From contig JHWW01000015.1 in NCBI GenBank assembly GCA_000621985.1, forward strand, positions 17,273-81,272: a stretch of DNA of 64,000 nt, written 5' to 3'. This DNA comes from Lachnospiraceae bacterium V9D3004 (GTDB lineage Bacteria; Bacillota; Clostridia; Lachnospirales; Lachnospiraceae). Position numbers and translations under genes: made by a program. This document shows, piece by piece, positions 18,601 through 26,513 of the stretch; within the stretch, counting starts at the first letter, position 1; every line of letters begins with the position of its first letter. The notes under the pieces were generated by a model that was not told where the DNA came from, ran no database searches, and was given only the letters and a program-made list of their open reading frames with translations.

Positions 18601-21301
18601 CACAAATGACGGTAAACCAATGTCCCAGATTGACGGTGCTTATGAACAATCATTATTCAACGGTGATGATTCCGGGCAGGATTCCGAATCCGACTCCTAC
18701 AGAAGTTATGTTGTGCCTGCGGGGGATTATCTGCTCGGTAAGAGCGAGGCCCTGAATAATGAGAGTACCGGCACAGATGATTCTTCTGAATCTGATACTG
18801 AACCCGTTACTTTTGTTGCTGCATCAGATGATATGTTTGCCTCTGTAGAAGTATCCGATCCAGACGCAATTCTTGAAGTAAATGATTCCGATACAGGTGA
18901 TGATTCCGTCGGACTTACGATCAGGACGGAAAATGAAGATACCGAAGCTGATATAAAGATCGCTAACAGCGATGGCACCATGCGTGAATTGCATGCCGAA
19001 GGTGGAAGTGTAGAGATAATTATGTCAGATTCCACCGACTTAACCATTAATCAGGTTGATGCTTCAGACATAACTGTAACAATGGGAGGCAAAACACTTT
19101 CACTTGATAACGGAAGTACCGATATCGCATTGCATACCGGTCAGGATGAGAACCCTTATCAGATACATGACTTCTCTACAGAGATCACCTGCAACGGATA
19201 TGACAGGCTTCAGGGCAGCATCTCTGTAGATATGTCAAACAATTCAGATTCTGCAAAAGCTTCTAATCTGATCGTTACCTACTCAGACACAAGCGGAGCA
19301 GTTATTTCTCAATATACTACATCATTATCATTAGAATCCGGAATCAATACGCTTACTTATGATTTTGATGATCTTGAAGCCGATTTTGGTAATCATTCAG
19401 GTGAAACAGCAATTTATTCTACAATTGTAGTGTCGGATGATTCTGGTCACGAAGTATCTTATAATGCTCCTGAACAGATCGTAGACATTCCGGTACGACC
19501 ATCTCCTTCACCTACCATTTCACCTACCGAAACACCGATACCGACTTCAACTCCTACAATTATACCTTCATCAACTCCGGATGTGACAGCAACTCCTACA
19601 GCAACTCCTACAGCCAATCCTACGACCACTCCTGCCGAAACCTCTGAGCCTGTTGCAACTTCGACTGTTACTCCAACCGATACACCTTCGCCTACAGCAA
19701 CATCTACTCCTTCAACTCCGGAGAACGTAACCAACAGGATCAGTATTAACACAGGAACTTTCTGGGATCATTTCCTGCAGGTGATCACGTTCGGATACTA
19801 TGAACCGGAAGTAACAGTTACCATAGACAGTTCTCTTGGTGATAACACCACAATATATTATTATATTGATAATTCCGGCAGCACCATACCTCTGACCGAT
19901 GCCGAACTTACCGGAATCAAAGAATGGAACAGCTATGAAGGCGAATTCCGTCTTGACAATCCCTACAATGTTGTATATGCCAAGATAATCGATGAGGAAA
20001 ATGGCATTATGTATTATATATGTTCGGATGGAATAACTTATGTTAATCCTACTGCGCCTCCTACAGCTACTCCTACTGCCAATCCTACGACCACTCCTGC
20101 CGAAACCTCTGAGCCTGTTGCAACTTCGACTGTTACTCCAAACGATACTCCTATGCCTGCAGTCACAGAGGATCCGGCATCAACCGATAGCCCTGCTGCT
20201 ACGGAACAGCCCTATACTACGGAGACACCTACCTCATCACCTTCAGCTTCCGAACCCCCGACTGTTACCAACACGATCATGCTCGGCAACGGTTCCTCAT
20301 GGACCAGACTGTTGAAAGTATTAACTTACAGCATATACCCGACCGACATATCTGCTACTATAACAAGTTCCCTGGGCGACCGTGCAGATATATTCTATTA
20401 TATTGACACCTCAGGCAATAACAAACCTATGAGTGAAAATGAATTAGATAATATCAGATCATGGAAAAGATATAATGGTTCGTTTACTCTTAACGGTTCA
20501 TTTAATCTGATCTATGCACGAATCATAGACAACTCAAATGACAACGTATACTATGTATGTTCCGATGGAATCAATTGTATACAGGCTACTGCAACACCGA
20601 GAGCCACAGACACGCCTGATGCAAACTCTACACAGACACCTGTTGTTACGAACACACCCGATACAAAACCTACACAGGTGCCGCAAGTTACAGACAAGCC
20701 TGACGCAAATTCGACTGAGGCACCAATAGTCACCGCCACACCTTACGCAAATTCAACTGAGACGCCAACAGTCACTGCCACACCTTACGCAAATTCAACT
20801 GAGACGCCAACAGTCACCGCTACACCTTATATGCCTTCACCTTCCACACAGCCATATATAACTGTACCGGATGTTACCGCCACGACTGCGACGCCTTCTG
20901 TTGCAACAACTGCTCCAAAGGCCGGCAAAAAATCCGCAACCGGTAAGAATTCTTATTCTTCTCTTACATTAGATGCGATCAACAAAGGAACAGGAAAGAC
21001 AATCTATAAGGTTGGCAATATAAAATACACTATTATCAGCAAAAAGAAAAAAACTGCCTGTGTATACGGTGCCGTTAAAAAGAATGCCGTGAATATAGTT
21101 ATCCCCGGTCAGGTGAAAATTAAAGGATCCAAATATAAAGTTATTAAGATACGCTCAAAGGCATTCAAAGAAATGAAGCGTTTACAATCCGTTGTTATTG
21201 GCAAAAATATACAACATATCGGAAGCAAGGCTTTTATCGGCTGTACAAAAATTAAAAAGGTCGAAAACAAGTCAAAATACATAAAAAATATTACTTTATA
21301 G
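15623..21301 (+). CDS. BspA-like LRR surface protein with C39/papain-like domain
   Basis: A 1892-residue exported protein. A signal peptide (1-37) is followed by BspA/LRR_5 repeats (about 60-490 and 520-750). Residues 790-980 look like a cysteine peptidase: GSCFGM (Cys799), GGHAVIPV (His907) and YDPNYP (Asp928, Asn930) keep the order of a papain/C39 triad. After a beta-rich part come two similar domains (about 1375-1475 and 1552-1653; both contain ITSSLGD or IDSSLGD, a YYID motif and CSDGI). They are joined by Thr/Pro-rich linkers. A Lys-rich LRR-like module (1790-1892) ends the protein and resembles the end of the GH2 protein. GGGAGGG precedes the ATG. It is probably a cell-surface adhesin or processing enzyme; peptidase activity is inferred. 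Confidence 0.85.
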   Translation: MSTITKKMITTLMITSMLFTLIPVNLGLYPVKRAQAASAMSGSCGENATWSLVATKETDDEGNPFYALTISGTGKMSDFSPTTIPWKDYDTHIKTLVINNGITHIGNDSFYDHIALDSVSLPDSLISFGSFAFANCRSLSSINLPSNFEILGDYSLNGCSLETISLPQSLKAIGKSSLANNQLKDIFIPKNVSEIGEMPFSWYSDIQSITVDDGNPYYIAIDSILYRLKDGQPDSLVTHGRDAYSENETLIIPSSVTTIETGALRASKFKKVVMPENLVNVGQGIMSYSDVEEVVLNDKLEYLGSSSFEICRSLKKITIGKNLRTVGGSFNICLSLSEVIIDKDNPYIVLEDNVLYNSDKTSLQLYLCTKPDKVYYMPDTVTNIESEAINHNNYVERIILSKNLKTFKTIGNAYQKNSFSNEIICYNKNLKAIYFTGDAPSTFTSSVIIHNNDKLIIYYPENAKGYNSASWSSYTLVAIDPNLAGESAEGTIGDNITWNYNGTTGVLLLEGEGSTGDYDGAGLAPWNNAENVVIYEIETEGITELGDYIFSKSPRLMRVTADNAIETIGKEAFSECPKLLYAEVYNAKHIGSSVFKNDSDLNDGVYFRRLQTAGDHAFSNCTALTSITLGGSIGTISEGMFENCSSLVMTMIPESVTAIEADAYKGCSALHSINIPVSVESIGSHAFAGTSNMRYIYFYGGIPDIADDCFASSCNALTLCYRAGNTDWASQGTYYMNLPLKALSKFYTERKDHYSFDNSHASFGYTRDYKIPLNRYLTLLNRTKSLYYDSINTVWKGSCFGMTGSTLEFYENSDNFKLSDYDKNAKTLYDIPAPKNSNSPLTKLIELYQISQFIKSVAGYKGQTAHNLNDYSGLIRKIEEFERSGGLSADSAAEPVIMLLFSPFGGHAVIPVSVDPETNGSFSVHAYDPNYPDSLQTIKINPDLKSISYGFFFEASYLSYEVLRDAVADPNNTKNASDDSLYLSVNKSSGTINTNDGKPMSQIDGAYEQSLFNGDDSGQDSESDSYRSYVVPAGDYLLGKSEALNNESTGTDDSSESDTEPVTFVAASDDMFASVEVSDPDAILEVNDSDTGDDSVGLTIRTENEDTEADIKIANSDGTMRELHAEGGSVEIIMSDSTDLTINQVDASDITVTMGGKTLSLDNGSTDIALHTGQDENPYQIHDFSTEITCNGYDRLQGSISVDMSNNSDSAKASNLIVTYSDTSGAVISQYTTSLSLESGINTLTYDFDDLEADFGNHSGETAIYSTIVVSDDSGHEVSYNAPEQIVDIPVRPSPSPTISPTETPIPTSTPTIIPSSTPDVTATPTATPTANPTTTPAETSEPVATSTVTPTDTPSPTATSTPSTPENVTNRISINTGTFWDHFLQVITFGYYEPEVTVTIDSSLGDNTTIYYYIDNSGSTIPLTDAELTGIKEWNSYEGEFRLDNPYNVVYAKIIDEENGIMYYICSDGITYVNPTAPPTATPTANPTTTPAETSEPVATSTVTPNDTPMPAVTEDPASTDSPAATEQPYTTETPTSSPSASEPPTVTNTIMLGNGSSWTRLLKVLTYSIYPTDISATITSSLGDRADIFYYIDTSGNNKPMSENELDNIRSWKRYNGSFTLNGSFNLIYARIIDNSNDNVYYVCSDGINCIQATATPRATDTPDANSTQTPVVTNTPDTKPTQVPQVTDKPDANSTEAPIVTATPYANSTETPTVTATPYANSTETPTVTATPYMPSPSTQPYITVPDVTATTATPSVATTAPKAGKKSATGKNSYSSLTLDAINKGTGKTIYKVGNIKYTIISKKKKTACVYGAVKKNAVNIVIPGQVKIKGSKYKVIKIRSKAFKEMKRLQSVVIGKNIQHIGSKAFIGCTKIKKVENKSKYIKNITL
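19613..20141 (+). repeat. 64-bp exact direct repeat in linker coding sequence
   Basis: Bases 19613-19676 and 20078-20141 are identical, starting GCCAATCCTACGACC and ending ACTGTTACTCCAA. They encode the same Thr/Pro linker (ANPTTTPAETSEPVATSTVT) before and after the first of two similar domains. Identity at silent positions implies a recent duplication or gene conversion of a linker-domain unit. Confidence 0.85.
20738..20821 (+). repeat. Two 42-bp tandem repeats in Thr/Pro linker
   Basis: Two adjacent 42-bp units encode TPYANSTETPTVTA twice, differing at about one base, with more diverged copies on both sides (TPDANSTQTP, KPDANSTEAP, TPYMPSPSTQP). The array extends the stalk before the C-terminal module and is a likely site of length variation between strains. 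Confidence 0.85.
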
Positions 21302-21332
21302 TATGTGTGTAATACGAATATGAGAGGGGATT

Positions 21333-22607
21333 TCACACCTTCCTCATCACAACACCTACCAGAAACTTACCATCATCTGTCTTTGCATATATATCACCAT
21401 CCATATTCTGCATCAGCTTACGACAGATGTACAGGCCGAGGCCGCTGCCTTTTATGCCCTTACTGTTGCTGCCTCTGTAAAATGAATCGAATATATTGGT
21501 AAGTTCCTCATTTTTTAATGAATTACCGGTGTTTTCAACAAGGATTATACGGCAGTCTTCCTCTTCAAATGATGAAAGACTTATACATTTTCCATCGCCG
21601 TATTTTATAGCGTTCTCGATGATGTTCTGAAGGACTTCGGTCACACGGTCGAAGTCCCCTTTTAACAGGCAGTCGGACATTTTTTCTATGATGAATTCAG
21701 TGTGAAGAATATCAAGTTTTTCCGTGTAATATTTTTCTATGGAATCGATCAGTTCGGACAGATAGAATTCAGACATTTTTACGTCCATATTGATGAAATC
21801 TTCTTTCGAAGCGTTAATGATATCGTCGACATATTTTTTGATGGTTTTTGTGTTGTTGGCGATCCCTTCAAGTGCCTGCTTTCGCTTTTCTCCATCATCA
21901 TATATATCCTCGGAAAGCGCCTTGGAATACAGCTCTATTGCGGCAAGCGGAGTCTTGATATCATGCGATATGGATAAGATCAGTTCCTTCTTCTCCTTCT
22001 GAAGCTCTATCTCTTTTTCTTTCGCATCTTCAAGATTTTCCCGGAGCATATCGAGCCCCCACAGGAATCTCCCCATGTATCTGCTTTTTTCTTCTTTGAT
22101 CGGTGCCGCAAGATTGCCCTTGGCAAGCTCGGTAGTGAGTGTGTTCATGTTGCCGAACGGCTTGACTATCTTCTTTCCCATGTATACTATCAGTATGATT
22201 ATGTATATAAGCATAGCACCTACAGCTATGTTCATATACAGCAGAGCGTTATAATTATTGTTACGATCATATTCAATTCTGTATAATACACCGTTAACTT
22301 CTTCGACAGCGTACTCGCTGTTGCATATCTCATCCGGCGAATATACGCTGACACGGGTTACATACCTGTAATCAGACAGGTCTAATCCTGCTATTACATC
22401 TGTATGCAATACAATATCGTTATCATCTTTCCGTGCAGAATTCTGAGCGTTTTTTTCCAGTTCACCTACGACACGCGATACCTCTACCGCATAATATCTG
22501 TTATCATCAAAACCACCATTACTGATTATATAGAAAATATCGCATGAGGTTATCAGCATAACTCCGACAATAATTGCGATCCCGGCAAATCTTCTGTAAT
22601 TACTCAT
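21333..22607 (-). CDS. Sensor histidine kinase
   Basis: A 424-residue membrane histidine kinase. One helix lies near residues 8-27 and another near 118-140, bracketing an extracytoplasmic sensor region of about 90 residues; a HAMP-like linker follows. The HisKA box is SISHDIKTPLAA, and the ATP-binding part has NIIENAIKYGDG and GSGLGLYICRKL. All catalytic boxes are present. I choose ATG 22605-22607 because it overlaps the end of the response regulator by eight bases (ATGAGTAA), a classic coupled junction; a longer frame upstream lies within the regulator gene. The signal is unknown. Confidence 0.93.
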   Translation of the reverse strand: MSNYRRFAGIAIIVGVMLITSCDIFYIISNGGFDDNRYYAVEVSRVVGELEKNAQNSARKDDNDIVLHTDVIAGLDLSDYRYVTRVSVYSPDEICNSEYAVEEVNGVLYRIEYDRNNNYNALLYMNIAVGAMLIYIIILIVYMGKKIVKPFGNMNTLTTELAKGNLAAPIKEEKSRYMGRFLWGLDMLRENLEDAKEKEIELQKEKKELILSISHDIKTPLAAIELYSKALSEDIYDDGEKRKQALEGIANNTKTIKKYVDDIINASKEDFINMDVKMSEFYLSELIDSIEKYYTEKLDILHTEFIIEKMSDCLLKGDFDRVTEVLQNIIENAIKYGDGKCISLSSFEEEDCRIILVENTGNSLKNEELTNIFDSFYRGSNSKGIKGSGLGLYICRKLMQNMDGDIYAKTDDGKFLVGVVMRKV

Positions 22608-23262
22608 ACCTGTAACCCACTCCCCAGGCTGTGATAATGTGCATCGGCTTCTTCGGATCTTCCTCGATCTTTTCCCTAAGCCACTTAATGTGCACCGTAA
22701 GTGTCTGAATCTCCGACTCACTGTCACTTCCCCATACAGTGTTAAATATATATTCTTTTTTCAAGGTTGAATTCTTGTTCTCTATGAGCAACTTCAACAG
22801 ATCGAATTCCTTTTCGGTTACTTCGACCGGTCTGTCTGCCACAGTCAGAGCCCTTGTAACGGTATTAAGTTTAACATCGCCATCAACTATCTCGTCTAAA
22901 GCATATTTACGCTTGAATATTCCCTTGATCTTTGCGATCAGAATATCTATATCATACGGCTTCTCAATATAATCATCTGCACCTATATTAAGCCCTTTAA
23001 GCTTGTCATCTTTACCGGTTCTTGCACTGGCTATCAGAATATGCGTATTGGAATTCTCTCTTATCTTCGAGCACACTGCAAACCCATCTATACCCGGAAG
23101 CATAATGTCAAGTATTATCAGCTTTGCTCCGTATCTCTCATATATATCAAGTGCCTTCTCACCGGATTCGGCAATGCTGACAACATAATTCTCCCTTCTA
23201 AGGAAATCCGCAAGAAGAGTTCCAATCTCCTTATTATCTTCAACTATCAGTATATCAAGCAA
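22600..23262 (-). CDS. OmpR/PhoB-family response regulator
   Basis: A 220-residue regulator with a receiver domain (1-115) and a winged-helix DNA-binding domain (125-220). The acidic pocket is VEDN near residue 9, the phospho-acceptor Asp in LIILDIMLPG near residue 52, and the Lys in YIEKPYD near 100. The start is TTG 23260-23262 with GGGGAGTGAG upstream; no ATG fits better. The gene is first in a two-gene operon with the kinase. The region upstream is an unusual GC-richer spacer (23264-23363). Targets are unknown; no transporter lies next to it. Confidence 0.93.
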   Translation of the reverse strand: MLDILIVEDNKEIGTLLADFLRRENYVVSIAESGEKALDIYERYGAKLIILDIMLPGIDGFAVCSKIRENSNTHILIASARTGKDDKLKGLNIGADDYIEKPYDIDILIAKIKGIFKRKYALDEIVDGDVKLNTVTRALTVADRPVEVTEKEFDLLKLLIENKNSTLKKEYIFNTVWGSDSESEIQTLTVHIKWLREKIEEDPKKPMHIITAWGVGYRYE

Positions 23263-23263
23263 C

Positions 23264-23363
23264 TGATCTCACTCCCCTGTACCTTCGTCGCAGCTTTCGT
23301 ACGCTCCGACCTACGCCCTCATGTCTTCCGTCGGCGTCGGGCTTGCCTGCTCTATGCCTTCGC
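23264..23363. other. GC-richer extragenic spacer, possible dispersed repeat
   Basis: The 100 bp between the response regulator and the DUF2798-like gene are clearly richer in G and C than the flanks and carry many CG steps. It includes short complementary stretches (GTCGGCGTCGG, CTCCGACC). No ORF is convincing. Such spacers in this family are often dispersed extragenic repeats, but that cannot be tested from one window. The regulator's ribosome-binding site lies at its end. Confidence 0.4.
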
Positions 23364-23912
23364 TCACTCCGGCCTCTCTCCTTCGTTAGCGCCTTCAGGC
23401 ATGTTAGCCTTTCTCATCATTTCTTCTAACTGCTTCTCATTCTTAATACCGTTTTTTCTGAATGCAAGTTTAATACATATCGGTCGAAATATGAATATCA
23501 GCACATAACCGACAATGAGACTTACTGCCATCGACGAACCAAGCATCATCAGATAGTTTGGCGGAGTCTCACCTTCCGGTATATTGCTTATCGCAAACCT
23601 GTAAGCCATTGTTACCATGGCAAATGTTATCACAGGTGTATAGATCAGATCAGATATTAACGACTCCAACAGATGAGCTGTCAGGCTGTTGGGTTTCATG
23701 TCACATTTCTCGATGACCTTGTCGGTCAAGGGCTTCATGGGAACTGTTATTCCAATGATCATACTGATCAGAAAACTACCAACGAACGATATGATCAGAT
23801 GTACGAATTCAAAATGTCCCGACATCAGATTTCCGGTCAGTGATAAAAATAAACTGAGAATCAATCCCATAAACAGATTCACGTCCCTGATAATACCTTT
23901 TTTCTTATCCAT
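23364..23912 (-). CDS. DUF2798-like membrane protein
   Basis: A 182-residue protein with four hydrophobic segments, at about 13-30, 36-58, 88-110 and 122-145. It resembles two tandem DUF2798-type units: the motif after the second helix, GITVPMKPLTDK, mirrors IFRPICIKLAF after the fourth. The tail is charged. The ATG follows AGGAGGG. It lies upstream of the two-component genes on the same strand but is separated by 100 bp of unusual spacer, so co-transcription is uncertain. Function is unknown. Confidence 0.7.
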   Translation of the reverse strand: MDKKKGIIRDVNLFMGLILSLFLSLTGNLMSGHFEFVHLIISFVGSFLISMIIGITVPMKPLTDKVIEKCDMKPNSLTAHLLESLISDLIYTPVITFAMVTMAYRFAISNIPEGETPPNYLMMLGSSMAVSLIVGYVLIFIFRPICIKLAFRKNGIKNEKQLEEMMRKANMPEGANEGERPE

Positions 23913-24042
23913 AAGCCATCCCTCCTGTTAGAAAAATCATTAATAATACCTACTGTAATTTTATCATCAACGATACACCAATAGCAAGCATAAACCCAAT
24001 ATTTTTCAAGGCTGGAACCTCCCCCACGCCCCATAGCCATAA

Positions 24043-24055
24043 GCGTCGAAGACGC
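24043..24055. repeat. Short palindrome with GAA loop
   Basis: GCGTC-GAA-GACGC, a five-base-pair stem with a three-base GAA loop, lies 24 bp after the stop of the NERD gene (minus strand). Similar stem-GAA/TTC-stem palindromes occur at 45418, 60.9-61.1 kb and 63939. It could be part of a terminator or a small extragenic palindrome. Confidence 0.5.
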
Positions 24056-24078
24056 GACTTAAATCTGTGGCCGATCGA

Positions 24079-25650
24079 TCATATAGGTCCGCTCTGAAGT
24101 ACATATAACAGCACATCAAACACTTCAACATTATTAATTACAACTACCGCGATATTCTTTTTGGCGCGGCTCAGTCCATGGAACAGATTGCGCACTCTGC
24201 TTCCGGACATATCTTCATCCTTATCTCTTCCGGCATATCTTAGATACCCATATTCATCATATTCAAACGTCTCATCTATGACCATAACAACCTTATCGAA
24301 TTCCTTGCAGGCCGCTTCCGAAAATCCTATCTGTGAGGCTGCTTCCGCCACCCCCGAATTGATCGCAAGTGAAGGGTCGCTTATATACACGTACCCTTTC
24401 TTCTCAAAATTATCGATCAGGCGGGAGGCTTCCGAAACATTTTCCGCGTATACAAGAGACACTGAAGGATAATCGCGTCTGTGATTGCCTCTCCTTGAAT
24501 ACATGACGCAACTGATAAATGATGATAATTCCTTGTTCATCCTGATACGGTTTGTAAGCTGGTATCTTATATAACCCGGGATGCTTTCGATAAGTCCGGC
24601 GCCGTACATCTTGCGCTCATCTTCGGCGATGGAATCCTCTCTGTCATAAGATATGATAACCGGAACATTCCATTCTTTTGCAAGGCATAATATATCATCA
24701 AGTGTCTTTTTGTCGAGTCTGTGCCCTTCATCCACGAGGATTGCGGAATATTTATTTTCTATAGCTATCTTTGCCGCTGTACTACAGTAGTAGAAATCAA
24801 TCCTTTTTAACCTGTCGTTGATAAGATCGAGTTCCTTTTCATTAGCTCCGAAATGAAGCACGCATACCCTCTTAAACCGCGAAAGCTGCATAGCAATATC
24901 ATACAGAAGAATAGTCTTTCCGGTGCCGGGAAGACCGGTGAATCCCTGTACGGACACACATTTTTCATCCGAAGAATTATCCGGAATATTACTGCGCGCT
25001 TCCGTCTTTTTGCTTCTTTTTCTGCTTCCGTTATAATTACCGCAATTCTTAAGTATCTTCCTCTCAATATCCTTCTGCTGTGACGTCAGAAAATATTCTC
25101 TTCGAAGAAAACGTCCCGGATCCGTAAGCGGCGATATAAGATATCTGTCTTCCTTGAATAATTCCTCAATATTACCGTCATAGCAATCCTTCTGCCTGTC
25201 CAAAACCATCGCAAGCTCTTCCCACATTGTATCTACAAGCTTGCCGCTGTTAGAAAGCCTTACAAGTCTGTCGGTTTTGCTGATATACGTATAAAAATAC
25301 ATATTTCTTCCAAGCGTGGCAAGGTAATACTTATTCTGAATGAGCTGTTTTTGTATAACTTCGTCGGATACTTCACCGCTCTTTAATTCTATATTGACGA
25401 CTATTCCGTCATTTATTCTTAACAGATCGAATTCTTTGCCGAGCTTTGGCATTGAAAATGAATAATAGAATTCCAAACTTTCCGCCCCTTCAATCTCTTC
25501 TCTCAAATGGGCGCAGAGTTCCCTTAACCCCTCTATCTCCCAGGGTTTGATCTTAAGAAATCCGGCTCTTTTCGACATCTGTCTTTCTAGTCGTTCAAGC
25601 CTCATCAGATCTTTAAGTCTTGTAAGTGCGTATATGTTGATAGGTTTCAT
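24079..25650 (-). CDS. NERD-like nuclease fused to SF1/DUF2075 helicase ATPase
   Basis: A 523-residue two-part protein. Residues 50-130 look like a NERD/PD-(D/E)XK nuclease (KEFDLLRIND then VNIELKSGE). After a charged linker (about 215-232) the ATPase half has Walker A GLPGTGKT, Walker B AILVDEGHR, an Arg-containing LTNRIRMN motif and HGLSRAKKNIAVVV, like motif VI of superfamily 1 helicases. It starts 17 bp after trmN6 with GAGGCG before the ATG, so it ends the yaa/holB operon. A role in nucleic-acid repair or defence is possible, but none is known. Confidence 0.8.
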   Translation of the reverse strand: MKPINIYALTRLKDLMRLERLERQMSKRAGFLKIKPWEIEGLRELCAHLREEIEGAESLEFYYSFSMPKLGKEFDLLRINDGIVVNIELKSGEVSDEVIQKQLIQNKYYLATLGRNMYFYTYISKTDRLVRLSNSGKLVDTMWEELAMVLDRQKDCYDGNIEELFKEDRYLISPLTDPGRFLRREYFLTSQQKDIERKILKNCGNYNGSRKRSKKTEARSNIPDNSSDEKCVSVQGFTGLPGTGKTILLYDIAMQLSRFKRVCVLHFGANEKELDLINDRLKRIDFYYCSTAAKIAIENKYSAILVDEGHRLDKKTLDDILCLAKEWNVPVIISYDREDSIAEDERKMYGAGLIESIPGYIRYQLTNRIRMNKELSSFISCVMYSRRGNHRRDYPSVSLVYAENVSEASRLIDNFEKKGYVYISDPSLAINSGVAEAASQIGFSEAACKEFDKVVMVIDETFEYDEYGYLRYAGRDKDEDMSGSRVRNLFHGLSRAKKNIAVVVINNVEVFDVLLYVLQSGPI

Positions 25651-25667
25651 ATATGTCGCCTCAACTT

Positions 25668-26441
25668 TCAGAACCCGTACTTCTCCCTGATCTCTTCCGT
25701 ATATTGTCCTTCGTTATCATATATTATGAGCGGCTTCTCGATCGTTATCCTTGGTTTTCCGCCCCTTACGGCTTCAATAAGCACCATGGAAGGCTCTTTA
25801 TCGGCATAAGGATATACGAATCTCGTACGCTTGGGTTCCAGTCCGTGGTCGGTAAAACATCTGTATATCTCAACAAGTCTGAACGGTCTGTGAACCATGA
25901 AAAATCTTCCGCCCGGTCTTAATATCGAAGCACCGTTAGCTATCACATCATTTAACGTACATGCGATCTCATGTCTTGCAATGGCTTTCGGTGAATCCGG
26001 ATTGGTTAGTCCATGCTGTTCTATCATATAAGGAGGATTGGAGACTATCACATCATATGATGATGACCCGAACAGATCAACCGCCTCTTTTATATCGCCG
26101 CATACAATGTCTATCTTTTCTTCGAGCCCGTTCATTGCAACACTTCTTCTTGCCATATCCGCACTCTCTTTTTGTATCTCCAGTCCCGTAAAATGACTTC
26201 CCTCAGTCTTTGCCTCTAAAAGAATAGGAAGAATGCCGGTGCCGGTTCCCATGTCCAGTACGGTTTCTCCCTTTTTTACATTTGCAAATCCGGAGAGAAG
26301 TACTGCATCCATTCCAAAGCAGAACTTCTCGGGATTCTGTATTATTCTGTAATTATTTCGCTGCAGGTCGTCTATGCGCTCTCCCGGTCTTATAATAATA
26401 TCCGGGGTTCTCATTTTTTCATAATTATCATCACTATCCAT
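25668..26441 (-). CDS. trmN6: tRNA1(Val) adenine-37 N6-methyltransferase-like
   Basis: A 257-residue class I SAM-dependent methyltransferase. The SAM loop is VLDMGTGTGILPI, and the adenine-N6 catalytic motif is SNPPYM (N-P-P-Y). This matches the TrmN6/YabB family that methylates A37 of tRNA-Val. RYRIIQNP-type sequence (NNYRIIQNPEKFCFGMDAVLL) at the start is typical. I choose ATG 26439-26441 with GAGG ten bases away; a GTG two codons earlier has too short a spacing. It follows ricT in the same order seen in Bacillus and Clostridia. Confidence 0.88.
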   Translation of the reverse strand: MDSDDNYEKMRTPDIIIRPGERIDDLQRNNYRIIQNPEKFCFGMDAVLLSGFANVKKGETVLDMGTGTGILPILLEAKTEGSHFTGLEIQKESADMARRSVAMNGLEEKIDIVCGDIKEAVDLFGSSSYDVIVSNPPYMIEQHGLTNPDSPKAIARHEIACTLNDVIANGASILRPGGRFFMVHRPFRLVEIYRCFTDHGLEPKRTRFVYPYADKEPSMVLIEAVRGGKPRITIEKPLIIYDNEGQYTEEIREKYGF

Positions 26442-26513
26442 CGACACAATTCCTCAAAAAACAATATCTTTTAAATGTTCAACATTCTATAAAAGATACA
26501 CTCCCATCCCGGC

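Noticed and set aside
19459..19752. Minus-strand Val/Gly-rich frame
   Set aside because: It is the antisense of a Thr/Pro-rich linker; repetitive sequence creates the open frame.
22608..22727. N-terminal extension of the histidine kinase
   Set aside because: The extra 40 residues lie inside the response regulator gene, are basic and lack homology; the coupled ATG is better.
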